Assembly (NCBI GenBank): GCA_039630355.1
Contig: JBCNVF010000093.1
Span: forward strand, 1-59,354
Reading direction: 5' to 3'
From: Brevinematia bacterium
Lineage (GTDB): Bacteria > Spirochaetota > Brevinematia > DTOW01
Length of the DNA: 59,354 bases
Shown: piece after piece, positions 1 to 8,311 of the stretch
Layout of the letters: the number at the start of each line of letters is the position of its first letter
Numbering within the stretch: position 1 is the stretch's first letter
The notes under the pieces: model-generated
Database searches by the model: none
What the model saw: the letters and a program-made list of their open reading frames with translations, nothing else
Told to the model about the DNA's origin: nothing
Translations under genes and position numbers: made by a program

Positions 1-2
1 CT

Positions 3-665
3 GAGGTGATAATATTTGTTTTACTTATAGATGAAAGGCCTGAGGAAGTTACAGATTGGAAGAGATCTTTAAAGGGTGTTCGTGTCATAAGCTCTACTTT
101 TGATGAAGAGCCTTCAAGGCATGGTGTTGTTGCAGAGATGGTTCTTGAGAGGGCAAAAAGATTGGTTGAGGAGAAAAACGATGTTGTCATACTTCTTGAT
201 AGTCTAACACGGTTGACAAGGGCTTACAATATAATTACTCCGCCTACCGGTAGGGTGATGTCTGGAGGTATTGAGGTTGGAGCATTTTATAAGCCTAAGC
301 ACTTTTTCGGATCTGCAAGAAAGGTTGAAGAAGGAGGAAGCCTAACCATTATTGCGAGTGCACTCATAGACACTGGTAGCAAAATGGATGAGGTTATATA
401 TGAGGAATTCAAGGGAACTGGCAATATGGAGATTCATCTTGATAGAAATCTTGCAAACAAAAGAATATTCCCTGCTATAGATTTAAAGCTTTCGGGAACA
501 AGAAGGGAGGAACTATTGCTTAAGGAGGATGTATTACACAAAATGTGGCTACTGAGAAGAGCTTTAAATGACTATTCCAATGAAGAGGTAATTCAGAAAC
601 TTTCTGAGGTATTGATGAAGACTAAGAGTAATAGTGAATTTCTGAACAACCTACAGCAGTTTTAG
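3..665 (+). CDS. rho: Transcription termination factor Rho, C-terminal part (5' end outside window)
   Basis: Hexameric RNA helicase that terminates transcription. Only the C-terminal ATPase half is present; the frame is open to the left edge, and the GTG at 6 is an internal valine codon, not a start. Visible motifs are [11 protein letters not shown], the Walker B stretch [16 protein letters not shown], the Q-loop region [10 protein letters not shown], and the R-loop region [11 protein letters not shown] ending in the family tail [10 protein letters not shown]. About 221 of the usual ~420 residues are seen. thrB follows after 7 bases, so they are probably co-transcribed. Identification is secure; the missing N-terminal RNA-binding half cannot be judged. 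Confidence 0.96.
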   Translation, partial: EVIIFVLLIDERPEEVTDWKRSLKGVRVISSTFDEEPSRHGVVAEMVLERAKRLVEEKNDVVILLDSLTRLTRAYNIITPPTGRVMSGGIEVGAFYKPKHFFGSARKVEEGGSLTIIASALIDTGSKMDEVIYEEFKGTGNMEIHLDRNLANKRIFPAIDLKLSGTRREELLLKEDVLHKMWLLRRALNDYSNEEVIQKLSEVLMKTKSNSEFLNNLQQF

Positions 666-672
666 AGTATTT

Positions 673-1611
673 ATGGATATTTACAGTAAGGTAATGGTTC
701 CGGGTAGTAGCGCAAATGTTGGGAGTGGTTTTGATATATTTGGCATAGCTGTGGGGATATACTCTTATTTTTCCTTTCAAGAGGAGAAAAGAGTTACTTA
801 CATAGGCAAAGATGGTATAGATACAGAGTTGGCGACTAACCTTGTGTTTACTTCACTCTCAAGGGTATTGAAGGAGTTTAAGCAAAGTATTCCAAATCTT
901 GGAATCTGGATAAAAAACCATATTCCCATAAAGAGGGGTTTAGGAAGTAGCTCAGTTGCGATAATTGGTGGTCTCTCTCTTGGTTATATATACCTTAAGT
1001 ATAAAGGGTTGTTACCTAGTAATCTTGAGGATTTTGAAGTTTTCAAGGAAAAGGTTATAATTCCCTTAGGAACTGAGGTAGAGGGTCATCCTGATAATAT
1101 TACTCCGTCAACTGTTGGAGGATTTACAATATCCAACATAGATGGTAAAAACTCCTACCAGAAATTAAAGGTTCCCTCTAACTTTCATCTAGTTTTTGTG
1201 ATACCGGAATTTGAGATTCCAACAAGCGAGGCTAGAGAGGTCCTGCCAAAGACATATTCTAGGGAAGATGTTATTTTCAACATAAGATCATCACTTAGTC
1301 TGGTTCTGGGAGTAACGAAAAACGACATAAATTTGGTATCCTTAGGACTTAGGGATAGAATACATCAACCTTATAGGGCAAAGTTATACAAGGGTTTTGA
1401 GAAACTTTTGGAACTTGGTAGAGGTGATATCTCTGAAAACTTTGTTGGAAGTTTTGTCTCGGGAAGTGGGCCTACAATATGCTGTGTTTTTAGCGACCAA
1501 CCATCGTTTGACGAGATTGAGAAATTAAGGAGCATAATATCTCAGAGAACTGATATACCTTACGATTTGCAGATTCTTTCTGTGGATAACTCGGGTGCGA
1601 GGATAATATGA
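673..1611 (+). CDS. thrB: Homoserine kinase (GHMP kinase family)
   Basis: Phosphorylates L-homoserine with ATP in threonine synthesis (cytoplasm). The 312-residue length is normal. The N-terminal VPGSSANVGSGFDIFG (residues 9-24) is diagnostic of ThrB. The GHMP ATP-binding loop PIKRGLGSSSVA lies at about 85-96, and the C-terminal SGSGPT glycine motif near 265 is intact. It starts 7 bases after rho and its stop overlaps the ybeY start (ATGA), so the three genes form a tight operon. No other threonine-pathway gene is in the window. Confidence 0.95.
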   Translation: MDIYSKVMVPGSSANVGSGFDIFGIAVGIYSYFSFQEEKRVTYIGKDGIDTELATNLVFTSLSRVLKEFKQSIPNLGIWIKNHIPIKRGLGSSSVAIIGGLSLGYIYLKYKGLLPSNLEDFEVFKEKVIIPLGTEVEGHPDNITPSTVGGFTISNIDGKNSYQKLKVPSNFHLVFVIPEFEIPTSEAREVLPKTYSREDVIFNIRSSLSLVLGVTKNDINLVSLGLRDRIHQPYRAKLYKGFEKLLELGRGDISENFVGSFVSGSGPTICCVFSDQPSFDEIEKLRSIISQRTDIPYDLQILSVDNSGARII

Positions 1612-2078
1612 GGAAAATAAACTTCGTAAACTATTGCCAGAAGAGGTTCGTTAAGAAATCTTTCGTTGAAGATGTCTCTAGCTTTATCTTGAGTGAGATG
1701 GGTGAGGATAAGGTGGAGGTAAGTGTGGTATTATGCGGAAACGATAGGATGAGAGAATACAATAGGATGTTCAGAGGCAAAGACTATCCGACAGATGTAC
1801 TTTCCTTTCCTGATGGTGAAAAGATGGGTAGGTATATGTATCTGGGGGATGTTGTAATCTCCGTTGATAAGGTATACGAGCAAAGTGTAGAGGAAGGTAT
1901 CTCACCTCTTGAGGAATTTGTAAGACTTTTAGTTCATGGGATTTTACACCTTTTGGGATATGATCATGAGAAATCAGAAAGTGACGAAAGGAGGATGATG
2001 AAATTACAGGAAACGATAGTGGACAGAGTATTAGGGAAGTTTCTTGGATCTTGGAGAGAAAAAGAGCAAAAAAGATAA
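1608..2078 (+). CDS. ybeY: Endoribonuclease YbeY, rRNA maturation factor
   Basis: Single-strand-specific metallo-endoribonuclease acting in 16S rRNA 3' maturation and ribosome quality control. The zinc motif HGILHLLGYDH is complete (H110, H114, H120), and the conserved PTDVLSFPDG precedes it at about 61-70. The 156-residue length is normal. It overlaps the thrB stop by four bases, indicating translational coupling. It ends the rho-thrB-ybeY operon; no T-rich terminator follows directly. Confidence 0.95.
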   Translation: MRKINFVNYCQKRFVKKSFVEDVSSFILSEMGEDKVEVSVVLCGNDRMREYNRMFRGKDYPTDVLSFPDGEKMGRYMYLGDVVISVDKVYEQSVEEGISPLEEFVRLLVHGILHLLGYDHEKSESDERRMMKLQETIVDRVLGKFLGSWREKEQKR

Positions 2079-2167
2079 AGGAGTATTTTGGTAACTTTGA
2101 TAGAGATTTTTAGGTTCAATGCCTGCATTTTTGTAAGTCTTTTTTGATTTTGCCTACTGATGTGGGT

Positions 2168-2328
2168 TTATCAAACTTCAGTCTTTCATCCCAAAACTGA
2201 AGTTTGTAGTAGAGTTTGGTAGAAATTAAACGAAAACCTCCTCTTGCCTCGTAGAATAAAGGCAATCGGAATACTCTTCCACAAAAAAATACCAAACTCT
2301 TGACCAAACTTCAGTCCCAAAACTATTG
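2168..2328. repeat. Diverged copy of the CAATAAATTCC-ended repeat family
   Basis: Read on the minus strand, the stretch around 2250-2280 (GGAAGAGTATTCC, then CTACGAG) aligns with the conserved core of other copies (AGAGTATTTACCCAG, then CTGCGAG). The right edge ends in ACTATTG, like other termini. The left boundary is approximate and no target duplication is visible. This is one of the most diverged copies. Confidence 0.45.
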
Positions 2329-2354
2329 AAAACAGTATTTTGTTTTTTTATAAT
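2326..2354 (+). promoter_or_regulatory. Sigma-70-type promoter of the envelope operon
   Basis: TTGAAA at 2326-2331 and TATAAT at 2349-2354 with a 17-base spacer. Expected transcription start is near 2361, leaving a short leader that holds the AGGGAGGT ribosome-binding site of the first gene. The TTG of the -35 box is the last three bases of the adjoining repeat copy. Confidence 0.7.
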
Positions 2355-2383
2355 TGGATTACCCTTAGAAAGGGAGGTATGAT

Positions 2384-3808
2384 ATGGAAGTAAGTGGTGT
2401 AAGGAGGTTTTTGGTAAGTGTGTTTTTGATTTTTGTGATTGCTTTTTGGTCCTATGGAGTTACTTCTTCTAACAAGAATATAGTTATCAGGGTATTGGGT
2501 AGTTGGGATCCGTTTACAATGGGTTGGGAAGCTGATGAGCTTCTTATCTCGCCAACCAATACTCTTAATAAACCGTATGGAGCTATTGTTGATCATAACG
2601 ATTTAACAAATGCTGGTGGTAGAATGCTTACCTATTTTGGCACTCCATATCAAAACAAATGTGAACCTACAAATGACTCTGCGTATCCTGGCAGAGAGAC
2701 AGATCCTTTAACAAAGGCTGAGCTTTCTGAGCTATGGCTTACTTGGGATGCAAATTACATATATTTTGCCGTTAGGGGACAGACAGCTGGTAGGCATAAT
2801 AATCTAATGATCTATTTTGACAGAGAAGCTGGTAAGGGAAGAACCAGCTTTGTTGAAAGTGGGGTTCACTGGAATAGAGGTGTTTTCTTTTCAGGTTTTG
2901 ATCCAGATATGTATATAGGGTTCTGGAATCCTAATGATAAGGTAGAATTTGACATCTTGCCTGATAAGAGTAAAGGAGGAGTTCAGCTCTTTTCTATAGT
3001 TGGTAATGATGAGGATGCTGCTATTAGTAGTTACAGTGATGGGACATATAGTGCTAATATGGATACTGATGTGTTTAATTTCTTTTTTAATGGCGAGTTT
3101 GAGCCCGATATGTTTAAGAGGGTTGTTGTGGGTAGAATAAGTTGGAACTTCTTTTTCACAAATGTTAATCCTACAAATATGTGGTTGAAGATAGCAGTTG
3201 CTACAACTGGCCCTGATAGTGGGAACTATAATTATGAATATATGCCCGATAACTCAACGCCGGTTAATCCTTCGTTTAAGTCTGTTGAAGATAATTTTGT
3301 TATGATAAGAGTAACTGATGAGGATGCGAAACCTAGGTTAGGTATAAATGTTAGAAATGAGGCTTATGTAAACTTTTATCCTGGGCTTAAAATACAGGCA
3401 GAAAAATCTCCAAGGTTCTATGCCAAAGTTGTGAGAGGAGGTGCTGAAACTAAAGAGGATGCCACTCCGAAGGTTTTTGCTCCTTCTAGGGGAGATAGAG
3501 TAAAGATAAGAATAGATATCCGTGAGGCAACTGACTTTTTTGCGCAGGGGTATATAAAGATATATGATGAAAGGGGTAACTTAGTTAGAACTCTTGCTGA
3601 TAACATAAATTTGGCTAAGGATATGTCTGGTCAGGTTAGACCTAATGCTAAGCCTGGTGTGTATGAGTTTCCTTATACCTTTGTTTGGGATGGTAGGGAT
3701 GATAAAGGAAATTTTGTTCCTATTGGCAACTATATTTTGGTGGTAGCTGGTAAGAATATATCGGCCCTTGATATGGTAGGTACTAGGTTAATTACGGTTA
3801 TTCACTAA
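2384..3808 (+). CDS. Secreted protein with carbohydrate-binding-like N-terminal region and C-terminal FlgD-like domain
   Basis: 474 residues; function not recognised with certainty. A signal peptide is evident (basic MEVSGVRR, then a hydrophobic stretch to about residue 25). The body (about 35-330) is rich in Trp, Tyr and Gly with LWLTWDANYIYFAVRG near 110-125, resembling DOMON/CBM9-type beta-sandwich domains that bind sugars. The last ~90 residues match the FlgD-like Ig fold: IKIYDERGNLVRTLAD, then WDGRDDKGN and IGNYILVVAG. The start is set by AGGGAGGT 7 bases upstream. It leads a six-gene envelope operon whose last product has a CBM48 glycogen-binding fold, so a role in binding or importing glucans is a guess supported only by context. 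Confidence 0.72.
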   Translation: MEVSGVRRFLVSVFLIFVIAFWSYGVTSSNKNIVIRVLGSWDPFTMGWEADELLISPTNTLNKPYGAIVDHNDLTNAGGRMLTYFGTPYQNKCEPTNDSAYPGRETDPLTKAELSELWLTWDANYIYFAVRGQTAGRHNNLMIYFDREAGKGRTSFVESGVHWNRGVFFSGFDPDMYIGFWNPNDKVEFDILPDKSKGGVQLFSIVGNDEDAAISSYSDGTYSANMDTDVFNFFFNGEFEPDMFKRVVVGRISWNFFFTNVNPTNMWLKIAVATTGPDSGNYNYEYMPDNSTPVNPSFKSVEDNFVMIRVTDEDAKPRLGINVRNEAYVNFYPGLKIQAEKSPRFYAKVVRGGAETKEDATPKVFAPSRGDRVKIRIDIREATDFFAQGYIKIYDERGNLVRTLADNINLAKDMSGQVRPNAKPGVYEFPYTFVWDGRDDKGNFVPIGNYILVVAGKNISALDMVGTRLITVIH

Positions 3809-3820
3809 GGAGGTGGGTTT

Positions 3821-4723
3821 ATGAAAAAAGTTTTGTCTGTTTTGTTTGTATTAGGGACTGTTTTTAGTGCAAATGCTTTGTTTGAGCCTGTGTTTGTTGG
3901 TGGGAAGTATGTGGGATTAGGTGGTGCTAATATAGTTGAGGTTCAAGATCCTTATGCTATGGTTTATAATCCTGCCGGTCTTTCTTATATAGATGGTATT
4001 TCTGTTTCCGTTTCTTACTCCGAACCTTTTGGAACGCCTGGAATGAATCTTATTAATGCTAATCTAGCTGGGAACTTGGTTGATATTTTGCAGTTAGGGG
4101 TTAATGTGTCGTATTACGGAGCTGATTTGAATAGCACTAGTGGGTTAAGGTATCTTGTTGTGGGAGTGGGAGTTGGTAGGAGTTTTAGTTTATCTGATGT
4201 TATTAGTTTTGTAGATGATCTTAGAGTTGGTTTGTCTGCAAAGGGGTTGATGATATCCCTTGCGGGGTATGAGCTTGATACTAGCGTGAATGGAAGCAAG
4301 ATGGGCTTTAGTGCTGATGCTGGAGTAGGAGTCTCTTTGATGAAAGAATTTTTAAAAGTAGGTGTTGTAGGATATAACTTGGTGCCTAATAGTTTTAGTT
4401 TCTTTTCTGATTCTACGAATGTAACTGAAGTTTATTCTGCTGTTAAGTTTGGAGTATCTGTTTATCTTGTAAGACCTTATATGAAGATATTTGGTGCGTA
4501 TGGTATGGGTCTAAATTCTGCTTCTCCATCTTCGCTTTCAGTGGGAACAGAACTGTCCTACGCTGATACTATATTTACAAGGATAGGTTTAAATGAAGGT
4601 AAGCTTACTATGGGTTTGGGGATTAAAGCTCCTAACTTTGAGATAAACTTTGGTGTTCAAAACAGAGATAATCTTGGTTGGTATTATCAGATAGATTTGG
4701 TTAGTTCTGTTAAACTTTTCTAG
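3821..4723 (+). CDS. Outer-membrane beta-barrel protein, UPF0164/FadL/PorV-like
   Basis: 300 residues with a clear signal peptide (MKKVLSVLFVLGTVFSANA). The mature N-terminus reads GGKYVGLGGANIVEVQDPYAMVYNPAGLS in pieces, the G(S/T)(G)A-D/N-PYA-x-x-x-NPAGL pattern of PorV/FadL-like and spirochaete UPF0164 proteins. Alternating hydrophobic residues and a final KLF terminus fit a barrel. FadL-like barrels pass hydrophobic compounds; PorV-like ones act in surface-protein export. I cannot say which applies. A strong AGGAGGTG precedes the ATG, 12 bases after the previous stop. Confidence 0.7.
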   Translation: MKKVLSVLFVLGTVFSANALFEPVFVGGKYVGLGGANIVEVQDPYAMVYNPAGLSYIDGISVSVSYSEPFGTPGMNLINANLAGNLVDILQLGVNVSYYGADLNSTSGLRYLVVGVGVGRSFSLSDVISFVDDLRVGLSAKGLMISLAGYELDTSVNGSKMGFSADAGVGVSLMKEFLKVGVVGYNLVPNSFSFFSDSTNVTEVYSAVKFGVSVYLVRPYMKIFGAYGMGLNSASPSSLSVGTELSYADTIFTRIGLNEGKLTMGLGIKAPNFEINFGVQNRDNLGWYYQIDLVSSVKLF

Positions 4724-4739
4724 CTAGGAGGTGTTGTGT

Positions 4740-6455
4740 ATGAAAAGGGTAATTTTAGTTGTTTTGGGTATTGTGGGTTGTATTTCTTTTGTTTTTGCTG
4801 GTGTTGAGTTTGGAACGTATGCTAGGATCGGTATGGAAATAAACTCTTCTGTTGTTACAAACGATGTAAGGTTGTGGTCTATAGATGCTAATTCTCCTTA
4901 TGGAAACTTTGAGTTAAACTTACAGGGAGCAGCTGCAAGTGGTATAAACTTTTGGACTATTTTCAAGTCTAGTTTTAATTCAACTTATTCTAGTGGAGGT
5001 TATCTATCTTCATATTTAGGTAGTTATGATTTTGCTTCTCATGTGCAGTTTTGGCAGAAGTGGGGAGAAGCGGTGTTTTTCTATAATGAAGGATGGAGAG
5101 TTAATATGTATCAACCACTTTTACAGTTTTCTGCGGGGGTGGGAACGGGTTATAATGCTGGGATACATATAAGGCTACCTAACTTTTTAGGAAGTGGTTT
5201 TGAATTTAAAACTACTTTTATTGATTATGCAAATGAAGTTCTTGAGAAGTCTTTTCAAGAAAACAAAAATGAAACTCTTTTGATGTATAGAATAGCTAGG
5301 TATGATATAAAAGATCCTTTGGGTAATAATTTTGGTATTGGCACTACCGGAGGGTTTTTACTCTATCAGTTACCGAGATTGAGTGATAACTGGTCCTTGT
5401 ATGTGGAAGAATCTTGGAAGAAAGGACAATACAATGTTTTGGGATTAGATCTCTCTTATTCTGGTAGTATTCCGTTTGTTAGGGGGTTGTCTTTTAATCT
5501 CTCTGGTGAGGTAGGGAGGTCCTTTGCTCCAGAGAATATTTCTCTTCCTGTTCCTGTGGGTTGGACTGAGAGTGATTGGATGTTGCATAGGTTTTTGCTT
5601 GGGGATGATAATGCAATGGTTTATAAGTTTGTCAGTAAGATTGGATACGATGCACCAGCAACTATCGGTGGTATAGAGCTTACTTACGTTGTTGTTGGGC
5701 TTCAACCAAATTATAGGCAGTATTTAGGAGGAAATGCGGACCCGGGTAGTGGAAGACAGTATGATTACTTTGAACAATTCATCCAGATTTCCTACGCATT
5801 TCCTGTGAAATTTGTTAACATCAAGTCCTACCTTAAATATTGTCATAGTTATGACTGGCCAGTGTGGGTTGGTAGTGATGGGAAAGAACACAATGATTAC
5901 AATATTTGGCAGTTCTTGTTCCAGGAGAAAATGGAGTCAAAAAATACTTCGCATTACTTAGAATGGGTATCAGAGTTATATGCTTCGTTCAAAGGAGGAG
6001 TTAAATTCATAGGTGAGTTTCAGCAGTATTTTGGTAGGGATTATTTGGATCAGGTAAATTCAACAAACTGGTTTAGGCATCTGGTTTTTTCGTTGGATTT
6101 TGAAGATGAATTTGCTAAACTTAGGCCTATGGTAAAGATGTTTAATCTGCAGGATCTTGAGAAGTTTTTCATAGGCTTTGGTGTTGAAGCTACGGTTAAT
6201 CTTCTCTCATGGATTAAGTTTTATTCAAGGTTGGGAGTTATGAGAGGATATCAAGAAAGAGTCTCAAGAAGTGGTAATTTGGCGTGGACATCTTTCTTTG
6301 GGCAGCTCCAGATCTATCCTGCAAATAATGCTAAGATCTTCATATCATATGGTAACGGAGGTGACATGGACAAAGGTTTAGTGGGAGATCCTGACTTTGT
6401 TAAAGGTGCTGAAATTGACAATAGGGTTAGAATAGAAGCAGAGATGTATTTCTAA
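4740..6455 (+). CDS. Outer-membrane beta-barrel protein of unknown specificity
   Basis: 571 residues from the ATG at 4740. This start is preferred over in-frame GTG/TTG codons at 4731-4736 because AGGAGGTG sits 6 bases upstream and those codons overlap it. Signal peptide to about residue 21 (ILVVLGIVGCISFVFA). The rest is a run of amphipathic aromatic strands ending in RIEAEMYF, with a C-terminal Phe as expected for barrel insertion. I see no sequence similarity to the next two barrels. A porin or polysaccharide-facing channel is plausible, unproven. Confidence 0.65.
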   Translation: MKRVILVVLGIVGCISFVFAGVEFGTYARIGMEINSSVVTNDVRLWSIDANSPYGNFELNLQGAAASGINFWTIFKSSFNSTYSSGGYLSSYLGSYDFASHVQFWQKWGEAVFFYNEGWRVNMYQPLLQFSAGVGTGYNAGIHIRLPNFLGSGFEFKTTFIDYANEVLEKSFQENKNETLLMYRIARYDIKDPLGNNFGIGTTGGFLLYQLPRLSDNWSLYVEESWKKGQYNVLGLDLSYSGSIPFVRGLSFNLSGEVGRSFAPENISLPVPVGWTESDWMLHRFLLGDDNAMVYKFVSKIGYDAPATIGGIELTYVVVGLQPNYRQYLGGNADPGSGRQYDYFEQFIQISYAFPVKFVNIKSYLKYCHSYDWPVWVGSDGKEHNDYNIWQFLFQEKMESKNTSHYLEWVSELYASFKGGVKFIGEFQQYFGRDYLDQVNSTNWFRHLVFSLDFEDEFAKLRPMVKMFNLQDLEKFFIGFGVEATVNLLSWIKFYSRLGVMRGYQERVSRSGNLAWTSFFGQLQIYPANNAKIFISYGNGGDMDKGLVGDPDFVKGAEIDNRVRIEAEMYF

Positions 6456-6472
6456 ATTTAAGGAGGTGTATT

Positions 6473-8299
6473 ATGAGGAAAGGTTTAGTTTTGATTTTTT
6501 TGGTGTTGTGCGTAAATATATCTTTTGCGGGAGTGAAACCTTTTGTTGAAGCTTATTTTTCTACTTCTTTGTTCCAGAATGTTGATGATAAGTATCTTAG
6601 AGAGCACTATGGCCCATATAAGTATGGGCAACAGTATGGGGACAATAGGATATATCTTAGGGATAGTAGGCTGTCATTTATATTTGGACTTGGGGTGAAG
6701 GAAGAGGGTTTATTTGGATCAGTTGACTTTTATGGAAATTCTTTCCTTGATGGTTCTACTCTTCTGGATATCAATAGTGCTGAAGTTGGATATTCGGACG
6801 ATGTTTTTACGGTTAAAGGCTTTTTTAAAAGTAGAAGTATTAAGATGAGAAACTTACCTTCCGAGGTTTTCTTTAACTTTCTTCCATCTCTTCAGATGTT
6901 TTCCTCTACCTTTGGTAGAGCACATTGGTTTGTTCCTTACTTTCTGTATCCGGTAGAGTTTTTGGATGGTTCAGTTGAAGCATTTTCTACTGCTGATGAA
7001 GATGTTACTAATCTTGTGCTTGGTGGTAGGGATTATTACGGAATATATGCTAGTTACTTTGATGGGGTGTTTGATGTGGAAGGATACTTCTCCAAGAATA
7101 TTTACGATAGTATTGGTAATCTAGAAAATGCTTCGTCTCTCTCTAATCTTATGACAGGCAACTACAGTGGGGCTAGGTTAGGGGTAGCGGGAAATCTTGG
7201 AATCGGAGATTTATACATAGGTGCAGCTTATAAACAGATGACTACTAACACTCTTGCTCCGTATGTGAAGGAATCTGACTATAGGTATTCTTTATTTTTG
7301 ACAGTTGCTTCTGGTGCTAACACAGGCCTGAGTAATACTTGTATTGTTTCTTTACCAGCTATGCTTATTGGAGAATATTCTTCTTACTCGTTGTTAGGAG
7401 GGTATCTCGCATTTGATATGACTGAGTTTTTATATGTAAATGTTGAGGGTGGTTTATTTATGAAAACTACCTATATTGGCACAAACAAAGTGGAAGGTAG
7501 GGATATTTACGCTGTTGGAGGGCTGGTTTTTAAGGGAGTAGAGGGACTGAAGGTTGAGATAAGTGGGGTAGGATTGTTGACTGAGAACAAGTCTAATCTT
7601 TCAATACTAGGAGGAGATTTAAAAACAATGTCCTACTATTATATTTCGTTGTTTTCTCCAGAAGATGAGGTTAAAACTTTAGCTAAGGTGGGGGTGAGAA
7701 ATATGGAAGTTTTAGAACCAAGACATATTGCTACCTCAATAGTCGGTGTTGGAAATGTTGGATACAAAGCTGAAAGTATTTTAGTGGATATCTTAGGGTA
7801 TGCCAATAATACTGTTGTTTACAATTCTTCCGTTGCATTGGCTACTAATTTGTTATACAGTGATCTTAGACTATATGTTGGATATAATCTTGTTTCACTT
7901 CTAGACAAAAAGATTAGGAAGGAAGTTGGTGATGATTTGTGGATTAAAGTAGGGGGAAGAGGAGTAGTTCAGGTAGGAAATGTGAATGTTGGTAATGTTG
8001 GGGAAAATACGACTATTACTCCTTATGTAGGTTTGTGGTATAGGATTCCAAAAGTTGATTCTTACATAGTTTTGTCTTATGGTTGGTATGGTGCGATGGA
8101 TGTTAATGACTTGGACCTAGGTAGAGGGCTTGAGTCAGTGTTGATTATGTATAATGGTGGAAGAGATTGGAGCAGGGGACTTGTTGTTTCTGATAATATG
8201 GGGTCTACTTTGTATTCTGATGGTAGGTATATAAATACTGGAGAATATAAGCTGTCTGTTGAGCCTGTGATTAGGTTTGATTTATACATTAGGTATTAA
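6473..8299 (+). CDS. Outer-membrane beta-barrel protein, paralog A
   Basis: 608 residues with a signal peptide (about 1-19, ending ISFAG). It shares a distinctive central block with the next gene: PYFLYPVEFLDGSVEAF followed by DEDVTNLVLGGRDYYGIYA (near residues 160-195). This shows the two are tandem paralogs. The rest consists of beta-strand-like segments and ends RFDLYIRY, an aromatic C-terminus typical of barrels. The start is fixed by AAGGAGGTG 6 bases upstream, 17 bases after the previous stop. Substrate unknown. Confidence 0.65.
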   Translation: MRKGLVLIFLVLCVNISFAGVKPFVEAYFSTSLFQNVDDKYLREHYGPYKYGQQYGDNRIYLRDSRLSFIFGLGVKEEGLFGSVDFYGNSFLDGSTLLDINSAEVGYSDDVFTVKGFFKSRSIKMRNLPSEVFFNFLPSLQMFSSTFGRAHWFVPYFLYPVEFLDGSVEAFSTADEDVTNLVLGGRDYYGIYASYFDGVFDVEGYFSKNIYDSIGNLENASSLSNLMTGNYSGARLGVAGNLGIGDLYIGAAYKQMTTNTLAPYVKESDYRYSLFLTVASGANTGLSNTCIVSLPAMLIGEYSSYSLLGGYLAFDMTEFLYVNVEGGLFMKTTYIGTNKVEGRDIYAVGGLVFKGVEGLKVEISGVGLLTENKSNLSILGGDLKTMSYYYISLFSPEDEVKTLAKVGVRNMEVLEPRHIATSIVGVGNVGYKAESILVDILGYANNTVVYNSSVALATNLLYSDLRLYVGYNLVSLLDKKIRKEVGDDLWIKVGGRGVVQVGNVNVGNVGENTTITPYVGLWYRIPKVDSYIVLSYGWYGAMDVNDLDLGRGLESVLIMYNGGRDWSRGLVVSDNMGSTLYSDGRYINTGEYKLSVEPVIRFDLYIRY

Positions 8300-8311
8300 A
8301 GGAGGGAGACT

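Larger units (their letters stand above)
2079..2383 (+). other. Intergenic region with inverted repeats and a diverged repeat-family copy
   Basis: I see no gene in these 305 bases. They hold a perfect 10-bp inverted repeat (2173-2182 with 2196-2205), a perfect 11-bp inverted repeat (2211-2221 with 2290-2300), a diverged copy of the interspersed repeat family (about 2168-2328), and the promoter of the envelope operon. The short minus-strand reading frame here lies inside the repeat and looks like chance. Confidence 0.6.

Noticed and set aside
2116-2307. Minus-strand 63-codon reading frame as a gene
   Set aside because: It lies within repeat-derived sequence, has no ribosome-binding site and no recognisable protein character.
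4731-4739. GTG/TTG starts ahead of the barrel gene at 4740
   Set aside because: They overlap the AGGAGGTG ribosome-binding site that is correctly spaced for the ATG at 4740.
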